Of a DNA stretch of 45,663 nt, positions 1 through 7,919 are shown piece by piece. Below the pieces are notes generated by a model. The model saw only the letters and a program-made list of their open reading frames with translations. It ran no database searches and had not been told where the DNA came from. Numbering within the stretch: the stretch's first letter is position 1; each line of letters starts with the position of its first letter. The translations under genes were made by a program, and so were the position numbers. Source of the DNA: JAJXYN01 sp964532735 (GTDB lineage Bacteria; Patescibacteriota; Patescibacteriia; JAGPKW01); contig CAZHKK010000006.1 of the NCBI GenBank assembly GCA_964532735.1, positions 1 through 45,663 on the forward strand, given 5' to 3'.

Positions 1-273
1 TTAATAAATCTTTCTAATATAGATTTTGTATACAGTAAAGACCCAAAAAAATATTCTGATGCAAAAAAAATAAAAAACACTACATGGAAAGATTTTAGAA
101 AAATATTACCAAAGAAATGGTCCCCTGGCCTTTCTTCACCCTTTGATCCTATTGCCGCTAAGGCTGCAGAAGAATTGAAATTAGAAGTTGTAATTATGAA
201 TGGTTCTAAATTAAAAAATTTAGAAAATTATTTAGAAGGAAAAAAGTTTAATGGTACTGTAATAAAAAATTAA
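1..273 (+). CDS. pyrH: UMP kinase, C-terminal part (cut by window edge)
   Basis: The first 90 sense codons of the window are open from base 1 and end in TAA at 271-273. They encode the C-terminal third of an amino-acid-kinase-fold UMP kinase, which phosphorylates UMP to UDP in pyrimidine synthesis. Seen: 'VYSKDPKKYSDAKKI' followed by a 'TTWKDF' segment, then 'PGLSSPFDPIAAKAAEEL' and 'VVIMNGSKLKNLENYLEGK', which match the end of the archaeal-like PyrH type also common in CPR genomes. The start lies outside the window. A strong hairpin terminator follows directly. Confidence 0.85.
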   Translation, partial: LINLSNIDFVYSKDPKKYSDAKKIKNTTWKDFRKILPKKWSPGLSSPFDPIAAKAAEELKLEVVIMNGSKLKNLENYLEGKKFNGTVIKN

Positions 274-284
274 TATTATCACTC

Positions 285-320
285 AATAGGTACAGGAAAA
301 TTCTTGTACCTATTATTATT
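285..320 (+). terminator. Intrinsic terminator after pyrH
   Basis: A perfect 10-bp stem (AATAGGTACA / TGTACCTATT, arms 285-294 and 305-314) is followed by a T-rich stretch. It lies 12 bp after the pyrH stop. Confidence 0.75.
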
Positions 321-378
321 GTTACAAATAAAAATATAATATATAATATGAATCAGTCTAATTTTTAAAAAATACTTT

Positions 379-618
379 ATGGATTTTATATTTCAATTAA
401 TTGGCATATTCGGTGCCGCTTTTGTACTTATTGGGTTTTCTATGATGAAATTCGGTAAATGGAAGAATGAAAACTTATATTATAATTTAGCAAATGGGAT
501 TGGTTCTATATTGCTTGTTTTTAATGCTTTTTATTTTAAAAATATTGCATTTTTTATATTAAATACATTTTGGACTATTCTTTCTATTAAAGATATTGTA
601 AAATTGTATAAGAAATAA
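379..618 (+). CDS. Small CBU_0592-like membrane protein
   Basis: A 79-residue hydrophobic protein with three likely membrane segments (about residues 3-22, 36-53 and 56-75). The pattern 'IGIFGAAFVLIGFSMMKFGK', then 'NLANGIGSILLVFNAFYFKN' and 'FILNTFWTILSIKDI', matches the small CBU_0592-type bacterial membrane family of unknown function. There is no Shine-Dalgarno sequence; the start lies at the end of an AT-rich leader containing TATAAT-like hexamers around 333-350. It sits 30 bp before trpS on the same strand and may be co-transcribed with it. The family call rests on pattern recognition only. Confidence 0.7.
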   Translation: MDFIFQLIGIFGAAFVLIGFSMMKFGKWKNENLYYNLANGIGSILLVFNAFYFKNIAFFILNTFWTILSIKDIVKLYKK

Positions 619-648
619 TAAATCGAATTTTATATTAACAATAATAGT

Positions 649-1272
649 ATGAAAAAAAGAATTTTTTCTGGCATTCAACCATCTGGTAATTTACATATTG
701 GTAATTATTTAGGTTCAATATATAACTGGGTTTCTCTTCAAGATGAATTTGATTGTCTTTTTTGTATTGTTAATTTACATGCAATCACAGTTCCTCAAGA
801 CCCTAAAACATTAAGAGAAAAAACCAGAGAAATAGCTGCTATATACTTAGCTTGTGGAATAGACCCAAAAAAGTCTCATATATTTATTCAATCAGAAGTA
901 AAAGAACATGCTGAGCTTATGTGGCTTCTTAATACTCAATCTTATTTTGGAGAAATGTCTCGTATGACACAATTTAAAGATAAAAAAGAGAAATTTAAAG
1001 AAGAAAATATACCTCTTGGATTATTCAACTATCCTGTTTTAATGGCTGCTGATATTTTACTTTATGATACAAATTTAGTTCCTGTTGGTGATGATCAAAA
1101 ACAACATGTTGAACTTACAAGAGATTTAGCNNNNNNNNNNNNNNNNNNNNNNNNNNNNNNNNNNNNNNNNNNNNNNNNNNNNNNNNNNNNNNNNNNNNNN
1201 NNNNNNNNNNNNNNNNNNNNNNNNNNNNNNAAAAAAATTATAGAAATAAAGAAAAAAATGGGATTGATATAA
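649..1272 (+). CDS. trpS: Tryptophanyl-tRNA synthetase, interrupted by an assembly gap
   Basis: Class I aminoacyl-tRNA synthetase that charges tRNA-Trp. Seen: 'FSGIQPSGNLHIGNYLGSI' with the HIGH-like motif H16-I-G-N19, then 'MAADILLYD' and 'VPVGDDQKQHVELTRDL' (about 144-160), all typical of TrpRS. A 100-N gap (1131-1230) removes the middle, including the expected KMSKS loop. The last 14 codons after the gap read 'KKIIEIKKKMGLI', a normal TrpRS C-terminus. The family is about 330 residues, so far more than 100 bases must be missing. The start ATG has no Shine-Dalgarno sequence. Confidence 0.9.
   Translation: MKKRIFSGIQPSGNLHIGNYLGSIYNWVSLQDEFDCLFCIVNLHAITVPQDPKTLREKTREIAAIYLACGIDPKKSHIFIQSEVKEHAELMWLLNTQSYFGEMSRMTQFKDKKEKFKEENIPLGLFNYPVLMAADILLYDTNLVPVGDDQKQHVELTRDLXXXXXXXXXXXXXXXXXXXXXXXXXXXXXXXXXXKKIIEIKKKMGLI
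1131..1230. other. Assembly gap (100 N) inside trpS
   Basis: Exactly 100 N, the same length as the other four gaps, so this is a placeholder of unknown size. TrpRS family length implies that roughly 120-140 codons are missing here. Confidence 0.95.
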
Positions 1273-1273
1273 A

Positions 1274-1310
1274 AAATACCGGTCATTTATTTGATCGGTA
1301 TTTGTTTTTA
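1274..1310 (+). terminator. Terminator after trpS, possibly bidirectional
   Basis: Stem AAATACCGGTCA / TGATCGGTATTT (1274-1285 and 1292-1303) followed by GTTTTT. It lies between the convergent ends of trpS and the minus-strand zinc-ribbon gene, and the A-run on its other side may let it serve both. Confidence 0.7.
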
Positions 1311-1312
1311 AA

Positions 1313-1675
1313 TTAATCTAAAAAAATATTTTTTGCATTATTTAAAGACTCCATCTGCATTCTTTTAGATTCTATTTCTGTTTCTTTTAAAAACTTATCA
1401 AACTTTTCCCGTTCTTTGTCTTGTATATATTTTGGAAAAAATACTATATTTTTTGTCGAATCAATAATACTATCTAAATATTCCTGAGATATATTATATT
1501 TACAATTTTTATCTTTTTCTCTTTTTTCTATTCTTGAAATAAGTTCTGTTTTATATTTTTTATTTAATATTACTTGTTCATTTTTACAATCAATGCACAT
1601 TTCATATTTTTCAAATATTGTCATTTCTGATTTATTTTTTTCTTTACCACAAAAATCGCAAATTAATTTATTCAT
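1313..1675 (-). CDS. Orphan zinc-ribbon small protein
   Basis: A 120-residue protein of unknown function. The N-terminus carries two CxxC knuckles ('CDFCGKEKNKSEM' and 'CIDCKNEQ') about 20 residues apart, the usual form of a zinc ribbon. The rest is charged and probably helical ('KYKTELISRIEKREKDK', 'EREKFDKFLKETEIESKRMQ'). I chose the ATG at 1673-1675 rather than the in-frame ATG at 1690, because GGAGG lies a few bases before the inner ATG. A promoter TTTACA-N17-TATTAT precedes it on the minus strand. It belongs to the Shine-Dalgarno-bearing small genes that stand out in this window. Confidence 0.65.
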   Translation of the reverse strand: MNKLICDFCGKEKNKSEMTIFEKYEMCIDCKNEQVILNKKYKTELISRIEKREKDKNCKYNISQEYLDSIIDSTKNIVFFPKYIQDKEREKFDKFLKETEIESKRMQMESLNNAKNIFLD

Positions 1676-1740
1676 ATTTGCAACCTCCATTATTAAAAAA
1701 CTGTTTTAATAATATAACTAATTTAATTTTTTGTAAATAA

Positions 1741-2547
1741 TTATTTTTTTAAAATAGAAATTATATTTCTTGCTTCTAAAATATTTTTATCATCAGTAAG
1801 TTTATTTTCTAATACTCTAAAATTATTTTTTACAAATAAATTTCTTAACTCTATTTTATTAAAAGCATAATAATATCTTTTTGAAACAATCTCCCCTTTT
1901 TCATTTTTCCAAGGAATGAATGTATCTTTTAATTTAAAACTAAATGCTTCTAATAAATTAAATTTTCTTTTTTTTATATTATAAGAAGTTTTTGGAGTTA
2001 CGTCTTTATATTTATTAATATCAAATATGTGCTTTATATATTTTAATTGAAATAGATTCCAACTAGTCATCATAATTAATCCTTCTTTTTGTGTTATTTT
2101 ATAAATATTTTTCAATGCCAAATTTCTAGTATTTTTATTTGGTAAATGATGAAAAACTGCTATACAAAAAACAATATCAAAATAATTTTCTTCAAAATTT
2201 GACAAATCTAGAATATCTCCTATTTGAAAATGAATTTTGTTTTCCTTATTAATTCTATTAGATTCGGAATTACTAAGGGCTTCGTTTATTTGTCCTTCTG
2301 AATTATCAATTCCTATATATTCAAAACCTATTTCAAGTGATTTTAAAAAATTAACTAATCTACCGTTTCCGCATCCTATATCTAATATTTTAATTTTATA
2401 ATTTTTTGGTTTTAAAAAACAATAATCTAAAATATATTTTTTAAATAAATTAAACTCTTTCCAATCGGTTTGGCGAGTAATATTAAAATGAGAAGAGATT
2501 TTATTATAATCATTTTTTACTTTTTCTAATAATTCTTTTTCTTTCAT
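1741..2547 (-). CDS. Trm9/ABH8-like tRNA wobble-uridine methyltransferase
   Basis: A 268-residue class I SAM-dependent methyltransferase. Motif I is 'LDIGCGNGR' (55-63) and the acidic end of strand 2 is D81. What marks it as Trm9-like is the run of family hallmarks: 'YNKISSHFNITR' (14-25), 'IAVFHHLP' (129-136), the late 'FIPW' (210-213) and 'RYYYAFNKIEL' (224-234). Eukaryotic Trm9 (ALKBH8 methyltransferase domain) methylates the carboxymethyl group on U34 of tRNAs, the step after Elongator. The gene is divergent from elp3 with 169 bp between starts, which supports a shared pathway. There is no Shine-Dalgarno sequence. It could be another small-molecule or tRNA methyltransferase, but the motif run is specific. 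Confidence 0.75.
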   Translation of the reverse strand: MKEKELLEKVKNDYNKISSHFNITRQTDWKEFNLFKKYILDYCFLKPKNYKIKILDIGCGNGRLVNFLKSLEIGFEYIGIDNSEGQINEALSNSESNRINKENKIHFQIGDILDLSNFEENYFDIVFCIAVFHHLPNKNTRNLALKNIYKITQKEGLIMMTSWNLFQLKYIKHIFDINKYKDVTPKTSYNIKKRKFNLLEAFSFKLKDTFIPWKNEKGEIVSKRYYYAFNKIELRNLFVKNNFRVLENKLTDDKNILEARNIISILKK

Positions 2548-2716
2548 GTTTTTGGTTATTAATAAATACTTTTCTTATTTTGATAAATAAATAGTTAACT
2601 ATATAAATATATTAATTTAAATAATGAAAATATACAAATAATTTATTTTATCAAAATCTCTTTTAATTTTTGTCTTATTTTGTTATTATTTAAAAACAAT
2701 TATTTACTTTAAAAAA
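2548..2716. promoter_or_regulatory. Divergent promoter region between Trm9-like gene and elp3
   Basis: The 169-bp spacer must hold promoters for both genes. It contains inverted arms TTTTGATAAATAAAT (2578-2592) and ATTTATTTTATCAAAA (2641-2656), identical except for one inserted base and about 50 bp apart, and a perfect palindrome ATAGTTAACTAT (2591-2602). These could be regulator sites. In DNA this AT-rich, inverted repeats also arise by chance, so the reading is tentative. Confidence 0.35.
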
Positions 2717-4342
2717 ATGGAATTAACTAGAAATCAAGAATTTGTAATAGAATTATATAAAAACTTAGACGCAATCAATGATGTGGAAGATTTTGTTTTA
2801 GCTAAAAAAAGAATATTTGGCCAAGACAAAATAAGTCCTCCAACAAATTCAGATACATTAAAAATATATAACGAATTAGTTGGATTAAAACAATTACAAA
2901 AAAGTGAAAAATTTGAAAGATTCTGTAAAAAACATAAAGCAAGAACATTGTCTGGGGTTTCTGTTATAGCAATCCTTACAGAAGAAAGACCTTGTCCTGG
3001 TAATTGCGCATTTTGTCCTACCGAACCAGATATGCCAAAAAGTTATTTATCAAATGAACCAGCTGTTATGAGAGCTGTAAAATGTAAATTTAATGCATTT
3101 TCTCAAATACAAGCTAGAATAAATGCCTTAAAAACTAATGGACATGATACTTCAAAAAATGAAATCATAATAATGGGTGGAACTTGGTCTTATTTAGAAC
3201 CAACTTATCAAGAAAAATTCATTTTAGATACTTTTAAGGGTTTAAACAATAATAACGAGGTCTCTGATAATACAAATTTATTAGAAGAAATTAAAAATCA
3301 ACAATCAATTAATGAAACCACTGAAAATAGATGTGTAGGATTAACATTAGAGACTAGACCTGATTATATAGACGAGAAAGAACTTGTCAGAATGAGAGAA
3401 TTTGGCTGTACTCGTATAGAAATAGGGGTGCAAACTATTTTTGATGATATTGCAACATTAAACAAAAGAGGACATTTAGTAAATGCAACAATAAAGGCAA
3501 CAAAATTAATGAAAGACGCTGGGTTCAAAATATGTTATCATATGATGCCTGGACTTCCTGGTTCAAATATTGAAAAAGATATAAAAATGTTTGATGAATT
3601 ATATAACAACCAAAATTTTAAACCTGATATGATAAAAGTTTATCCTTGTGTTGTTGTTAAAAATGCTGAAATATATAATTGGATGATTAGTGGTAAATAT
3701 AAACCCTATAATAACGAAGAATTGTTTAATTTGCTTATTGAAATAAAAAAACTAACACCTTACTGGATTAGAATAAATAGACTAATAAGAGACATCCCTT
3801 CTACGTCCATAGAAGGAGGAAATAAAATACCAAACCTTAGAGAGATTGTTTTAAAAAAAATGAATCAATCCGGTCTTAAATGTAACTGCATTAGATGTAG
3901 AGAGATAAGAGATAAAGAGTTTAATATAGATGATATAGATTTATTTATAGAAGAATATGAAGCTAGTAATGGAATTGAATATTTTTTAAGTTTTGAAGAC
4001 AAAACAAGAGAGAATATATTTTCATTTTTAAGATTAAGAATCCCCTCTCAATATTTTTCAAAAGAAAAACATTTTATAAAAGAACTTAACAATTCTGCAA
4101 TAATAAGAGAAATACATACATACGGAGAGGTTGTATCTTTTAATAAAGAAAACAAAAAAGAAGATACTCAACATATAGGATTTGGAAGAAGGCTTATTGA
4201 AAAAGCTGAAGAAATAATAAAACAAAAATATCCAGAAATAGAAAAAATCGCAGTAATAGCTGGAGTTGGTGTTAGAGGATATTATAAAAAAAATGGCTTT
4301 AAATTAGAAGGAACTTATATGACTAAAAAAATAGAAGATTAA
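2717..4342 (+). CDS. elp3: Elp3 radical-SAM/acetyltransferase tRNA U34 modification enzyme
   Basis: A 541-residue protein with the two Elp3 domains. The radical-SAM half carries the cluster motif C93-x3-C97-x2-C100 ('CPGNCAFCPTEPDMPKSY') and the diagnostic 'NEPAVMRA', 'RCVGLTLETRPDYID' and 'MPGLPG'. A zinc-site region 'CNCIRCREI' (389-396) follows. The C-terminal GNAT half has 'QHIGFGRRL' (485-493) and 'GVGVRGYYKKNGF' (516-528). Elp3 uses SAM and acetyl-CoA to add a carboxymethyl group to C5 of U34 in tRNAs; single-protein bacterial Elp3s are known (Dehalococcoides). Length is full. No Elp1/2/4-6 genes are visible. The divergent neighbour is the Trm9-like methyltransferase. Confidence 0.93.
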   Translation: MELTRNQEFVIELYKNLDAINDVEDFVLAKKRIFGQDKISPPTNSDTLKIYNELVGLKQLQKSEKFERFCKKHKARTLSGVSVIAILTEERPCPGNCAFCPTEPDMPKSYLSNEPAVMRAVKCKFNAFSQIQARINALKTNGHDTSKNEIIIMGGTWSYLEPTYQEKFILDTFKGLNNNNEVSDNTNLLEEIKNQQSINETTENRCVGLTLETRPDYIDEKELVRMREFGCTRIEIGVQTIFDDIATLNKRGHLVNATIKATKLMKDAGFKICYHMMPGLPGSNIEKDIKMFDELYNNQNFKPDMIKVYPCVVVKNAEIYNWMISGKYKPYNNEELFNLLIEIKKLTPYWIRINRLIRDIPSTSIEGGNKIPNLREIVLKKMNQSGLKCNCIRCREIRDKEFNIDDIDLFIEEYEASNGIEYFLSFEDKTRENIFSFLRLRIPSQYFSKEKHFIKELNNSAIIREIHTYGEVVSFNKENKKEDTQHIGFGRRLIEKAEEIIKQKYPEIEKIAVIAGVGVRGYYKKNGFKLEGTYMTKKIED

Positions 4343-4358
4343 AATCTTCTGTTTTTTA
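4333..4358 (+). terminator. Terminator after elp3
   Basis: Stem AGAAGATT / AATCTTCT (4333-4340, 4343-4350) followed by GTTTTTT; the stem overlaps the last elp3 codons. Confidence 0.75.
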
Positions 4359-4559
4359 TTTTATAAATTTAAATACAAAATAATCTATATTTATAATAAA
4401 CCAATAAGCAAAAACCCCTAATATAGAAAATAAAATAATTCTTATTATAACTATTGGTTCAGTTGAAGTTTTAAGCATTATTAAAATAATAATAATAATT
4501 ACCATCATTCTTACAAACTCATTTAAATTTACCAGCTGTAAAACTTTATCTTGCCACAT
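4356..4559 (-). CDS. Possible small two-helix membrane protein
   Basis: A 67-residue reading frame with two hydrophobic stretches (about residues 17-30 and 37-60) and a basic tail. It has no Shine-Dalgarno sequence and resembles nothing I recognise. It begins about 60 bp beyond the terminator of structured RNA R1 on the same strand, and TTGACT stands about 50 bp upstream of the start. Its end overlaps the elp3 terminator tail. AT-rich DNA easily yields hydrophobic frames, so this may not be a gene. Confidence 0.4.
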   Translation of the reverse strand: MWQDKVLQLVNLNEFVRMMVIIIIILIMLKTSTEPIVIIRIILFSILGVFAYWFIINIDYFVFKFIK

Positions 4560-4621
4560 TTTATTTTATTTAGCTTATATAAGCATAATATTTACATAAA
4601 AAATCAAAAAAGTCAACAAAC

Positions 4622-4954
4622 AAAAAAAGACCAAAACTCATCATAGAAGTTATTTATGATAAATATTATTATTTAACATAAATAACTTCTAAATAAAGAA
4701 TCGGCCTTTTCCTAATTGAACTAGTGCTAATATTAAATATTAGATTTGTGATACTCGTTCAACCAAGAATTGTTAATACTAGGCTTTTAATCTAGTAAGA
4801 ACAATTCTTGGTTGAATTAATGCGTTAGTTATAAAATAACGTTTCACAATTTAATTATAAGAAAACTTATAATTTCTCATTCAACTAAGAATTGTTCCTT
4901 CTAGATTGCTTTTGTATTAATGCTAAATTTTTTTAATGTTCTAACTTATTACAT
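4622..4954 (-). ncRNA. R1: unidentified structured RNA (about 330 nt)
   Basis: Runs on the minus strand from a strong promoter (4960-4988) to a T-run at 4622-4628. The core has three related 17-nt segments. Segments 4880-4896 and 4758-4774 are the same sequence with one change; 4800-4816 is their reverse complement. In the RNA the middle segment can pair with either outer one: a long helix with the 5' copy, extended by flanking AATCTAG/CTAGATT, or a perfect 17-bp helix with the 3' copy around an inner ACTAG/CTAGT stem. That is the layout of a two-state switch. The 3' end forms a long hairpin (AGAAGTTATTTATG / CATAAATAACTTCT) inside an AAAAGGCC/GGTCTTTT stem before the T-run. I found no hallmark of RNase P RNA, tmRNA or SRP RNA and no convincing open frame. 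Confidence 0.6.
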
Positions 4955-4959
4955 GTAAT

Positions 4960-4988
4960 ATTATAGCATTTTTTTGACTTTATGTCCA
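4960..4988 (-). promoter_or_regulatory. Strong sigma70-type promoter of R1
   Basis: On the minus strand: TGGACA (4983-4988), a 17-bp spacer, then TATAAT (4960-4965) preceded by an extended -10 TGC. Almost the same promoter and spacer recur at 17915-17943 in front of R3. Confidence 0.75.
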
Positions 4989-4989
4989 T

Positions 4990-5045
4990 ATAAACACATA
5001 ATAAATATAAAAAATAACTATTTTTAGCTATTTTTTTAGAACACT
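4990..5045. repeat. Promoter-flanking block shared with the R3 locus
   Basis: Contains an inverted repeat AATAACT / AGCTATT within 'aaaaaataac...agctattttttta', followed by GAACA. A close match stands at the equivalent place beside R3 (17961-18000). Together with the shared promoter this indicates that the two loci descend from one duplicated unit. The hairpin may also work as an insulating terminator. Confidence 0.55.
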
Positions 5046-5127
5046 TTTTGTGAACAATCTTTATAAATTTGAGTTAGTTTATTTAGTTATGTATAATTCA
5101 TTTATATTTAAGCCTTATAAATAAAAA

Positions 5128-6366
5128 ATGTCTAAAGAATTTATCAATATAGAAGATGATGAAATTTTTGATTTAATTAAAAAAGAAGAAGAGAGACAAT
5201 TTACAACAATAAGATTAATCCCCTCTGAAAATTATATTAGCAAAAATATCAGCAAAGCTACTGGCAGTATTCTAACAAATAAATATTCTGAAGGTTATCC
5301 TGGAAAAAGATATTATGAAGGACAAGAGTTTATAGATAAGATAGAAAATTTAGCAATAAAAAGAGCTCAAGAACTTTTTAAAACAGACTATCATTTTAAC
5401 ATTCAACCATATTCTGGGTCCCCTGCTAATTTAGCAGCTATTTTAGCTATTTGTAATCCTGGAGATACTATAATGGGACTAGAATTATCACATGGTGGCC
5501 ATTTAACTCATGGCTACAAGCTATCTATAACTGGTAAAATATTTAACTCTATACAATATCAAGTTAATAAAGAAACTAATTTACTAGATTACGAAGAAAT
5601 AAAAAAAATAGCATTAGAAAAAAAACCTAAATTAATAATTGCTGGTTTTACTGCATACCCGAGACAATTTGATTTTAAAAAATTTAGAGAAATAGCTAAT
5701 GAATGTGGAGCATTTTTAATGGCTGACATATCTCATATATCAGCGCTTGTTGCTGCTGGTATTCATTCTTCCCCTTTTGGTATAGCCGATATAATAACAT
5801 CTACTTCTCATAAATCGCTTGGTGGGCCAAGAGGTGCTTTTATAGCATGTAAACCAGAATTTTCCTCTAAGGTTGATAGATCTATAATACCAGGATTACA
5901 AGGAGGACCACACAATAATACTACTGCTGCTATGGCTATAGTTTTTAAAGAAGCTACTACGGATGAATTTAAAAATTATGCTAATCAAATAATTAAAAAC
6001 TCTAAAAAACTTTCTCAAGAATTAATAAAATTAGGTTATAAATTAATAACAAATGGAAGTGATAATCATTTAATATTAATTGATACAATTTCCAGCAAAA
6101 ATATGCCGGGGAAAATTGCTTCTTCAACTTTAATAAAAGTAAATATAGAATGTAACGCAAATACCATTCCTTTTGATACAAGAACCCCACTTGATCCTTC
6201 TGGGATAAGATTGGGAACTCCAGCCATAACTAGAATAGGTATGAAAGAAGAAGATATGAAAGATATTGCCTTATTTATAGATGAAGCTTTAGAAAATTAC
6301 AGTAACGAACATGAATTAAAAACAATAAAAGAAAATGTTATTGATTTTATGAAAAAATTTAATTAA
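5128..6366 (+). CDS. glyA: Serine hydroxymethyltransferase
   Basis: A full-length (412 aa) PLP enzyme that interconverts serine and glycine and supplies methylene-tetrahydrofolate. Seen: 'IPSENYISK' (31-39), 'KYSEGYPGKRYYEGQEFID' (52-70), 'NIQPYSGSPANLA' (91-103) and the PLP-lysine region 'TSTSHKSLGGPRGAF' with K229. The usual family version is THKTLRGPRGG, so the Arg of 'LRGPRG' is Gly here. The C-terminal 'PSGIRLGTPAITRIGM' is standard. folD lies 1.6 kb downstream, so two one-carbon enzymes are close but not in one operon. There is no Shine-Dalgarno sequence. Confidence 0.95.
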   Translation: MSKEFINIEDDEIFDLIKKEEERQFTTIRLIPSENYISKNISKATGSILTNKYSEGYPGKRYYEGQEFIDKIENLAIKRAQELFKTDYHFNIQPYSGSPANLAAILAICNPGDTIMGLELSHGGHLTHGYKLSITGKIFNSIQYQVNKETNLLDYEEIKKIALEKKPKLIIAGFTAYPRQFDFKKFREIANECGAFLMADISHISALVAAGIHSSPFGIADIITSTSHKSLGGPRGAFIACKPEFSSKVDRSIIPGLQGGPHNNTTAAMAIVFKEATTDEFKNYANQIIKNSKKLSQELIKLGYKLITNGSDNHLILIDTISSKNMPGKIASSTLIKVNIECNANTIPFDTRTPLDPSGIRLGTPAITRIGMKEEDMKDIALFIDEALENYSNEHELKTIKENVIDFMKKFN

Positions 6367-6372
6367 AAAAAC

Positions 6373-6406
6373 AAGACCGAAGAATTTTTATTCAACGGTC
6401 TTTTTT
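6373..6406 (+). terminator. Terminator after glyA
   Basis: Stem AAGACCG / CGGTCTT (6373-6379, 6396-6402) followed by a T-run. It lies between convergent genes. Confidence 0.75.
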
Positions 6407-6424
6407 AAGTTAATAATTTATAAC

Positions 6425-6751
6425 CTAATCCCATTCTAAATATCTCGATCCCCCATTATCATAGCTATAATTTGGGTTTGGTCTTGAATGATACCTCTCA
6501 AAACTATCCTTTAGCCCAGCCATTAAATCTTCTTTAACCATATATCTATTAACCAAAGAATATTTATCTTTATCAGAAAAATTCTTATCTACAAATCCAA
6601 GTTCAAAAAGCTTATCTGTAATAAACTTAATAGGATCCTGACAATAATTTTGTTCATAATAATTTTTTCTAAATTCGTTAATCTTTTTGTTAAGCTGTTT
6701 TTTTTCTACAGTAAAACCCTCTACGATAGATTTTTTTTCTGCTTCACTCAT
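6425..6751 (-). CDS. Orphan small protein with Shine-Dalgarno start
   Basis: A 108-residue, charged, soluble protein of unknown function. The first half is likely helical ('VEKKQLNKKINEFRKNYYEQ'); the end is 'RPNPNYSYDNGGSRYLEWD'. The start is fixed by AGGAGA about 8 bases before the ATG, and a TTGACT-N17-TAAACT promoter stands upstream on the minus strand. It is a single-gene unit between glyA and rlmN, and one of the Shine-Dalgarno-bearing orphans. No signal peptide or membrane segment is visible. Confidence 0.65.
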   Translation of the reverse strand: MSEAEKKSIVEGFTVEKKQLNKKINEFRKNYYEQNYCQDPIKFITDKLFELGFVDKNFSDKDKYSLVNRYMVKEDLMAGLKDSFERYHSRPNPNYSYDNGGSRYLEWD

Positions 6752-6883
6752 ATAAAATTCTCCTATAAATTGTATTAAATCATAAGATTTGTATAGAGTT
6801 TAATACTTTTTTGATATTTAGTCAATTTGAAATTTTATCTTAAATAAGGTAAATTAATATTTATAACAATTTGAAAAAAATAA

Positions 6884-7915
6884 ATGAACATAAAAGATTT
6901 AGAAACTATCCTAAAAGAATCAAACCAACCTTCTTTTAGATTAAAACAAATATTTAAAGCAGTGTATCAAGATGGAATTTTAGATTTTGAAAAAATTAAT
7001 AATATCCCAAAATCTTTAAAAGAAAATTTAAAAGATTTTTCTGTTTTATGTTTTGTGGTTGATAAAATTCAAGAAGGAATTGATTCTAAAAAAGCTTTAT
7101 TAAGATTACAAGATGATAAATTTATAGAATCTGTATTAATTAAAAATTCTTCTGGTTTTACTGCATGTATTTCAACACAAGTTGGATGTGCTATGAATTG
7201 TAGTTTTTGTGCTACTGGACAAAGTGGGTTTAAAAGAAATTTAACATCAGAAGAAATAACAGACCAGATTTTATTTTGGAAAAATTATTTATCAGAAAAA
7301 AAGGAAGGTTTATTAAAAAATATAGTTTATATGGGAATGGGAGAACCTTTTTTAAACTATGAAAACGTAAAAGAATCTATACAAAAGTTTACAGATCCTT
7401 CTCTTTTTAATATTGGTGATAGAAATATATCAATATCAACATCTTTTCCTTCTGCTTATAATATAGAGAAATTTGTAAAAGAATTTCCTCAAATAAATAT
7501 AGCAATATCGCTTCATTTCGCAGATAATAAAAAAAGAACTACATATATGCCAGTAAATACAAAATCTGATATAAATGAAATTTCAAAATTTGCAAGTAAA
7601 TATTTAAAAATCTACAATCGTAAATTATTTTTTGAATATATAATGCTTGAAGGAATAAATGACACAGAATATGATGCTAAAAAACTAATAGAATATATAA
7701 AAAATATTGATAAAAATTATTTAATTCATGTAAACTTAATAAAATATAACAATACCTTTAAAAATTTTAACTCTAGTAAAAAAGAAAAAATTATTAAATT
7801 TGAAAACTTATTAAAAAGAGAATCTATATCTGAAACTCTTAGAAAAAGTGTTGGAGATGATATAAGTGGTGCATGTGGCCAATTAGCTGGAGAACAAAAA
7901 ATACTTAATATATAA
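6884..7915 (+). CDS. rlmN: Dual-specificity RNA methyltransferase RlmN
   Basis: A radical-SAM enzyme that makes m2A2503 in 23S rRNA and m2A37 in some tRNAs. Seen: the cluster motif C102-x3-C106-x2-C109 ('CAMNCSFCATGQSGFKRNL'), 'YMGMGEPFLNY', 'SISTSFPSA' and the C-terminal catalytic cysteine C331 in 'ISGACGQLAGE'. Length (343 aa) is normal. folD begins 4 bp after the stop, so the two are probably one transcript. There is no Shine-Dalgarno sequence. Confidence 0.95.
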   Translation: MNIKDLETILKESNQPSFRLKQIFKAVYQDGILDFEKINNIPKSLKENLKDFSVLCFVVDKIQEGIDSKKALLRLQDDKFIESVLIKNSSGFTACISTQVGCAMNCSFCATGQSGFKRNLTSEEITDQILFWKNYLSEKKEGLLKNIVYMGMGEPFLNYENVKESIQKFTDPSLFNIGDRNISISTSFPSAYNIEKFVKEFPQINIAISLHFADNKKRTTYMPVNTKSDINEISKFASKYLKIYNRKLFFEYIMLEGINDTEYDAKKLIEYIKNIDKNYLIHVNLIKYNNTFKNFNSSKKEKIIKFENLLKRESISETLRKSVGDDISGACGQLAGEQKILNI

Positions 7916-7919
7916 TATT

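Noticed and set aside
4740..4910. R1's three inverted/direct 17-mers as a MITE or insertion-sequence remnant
   Set aside because: The segments lie inside a promoter-terminator unit, no target duplication is visible, and R2 and R3 show the same unit without these segments.
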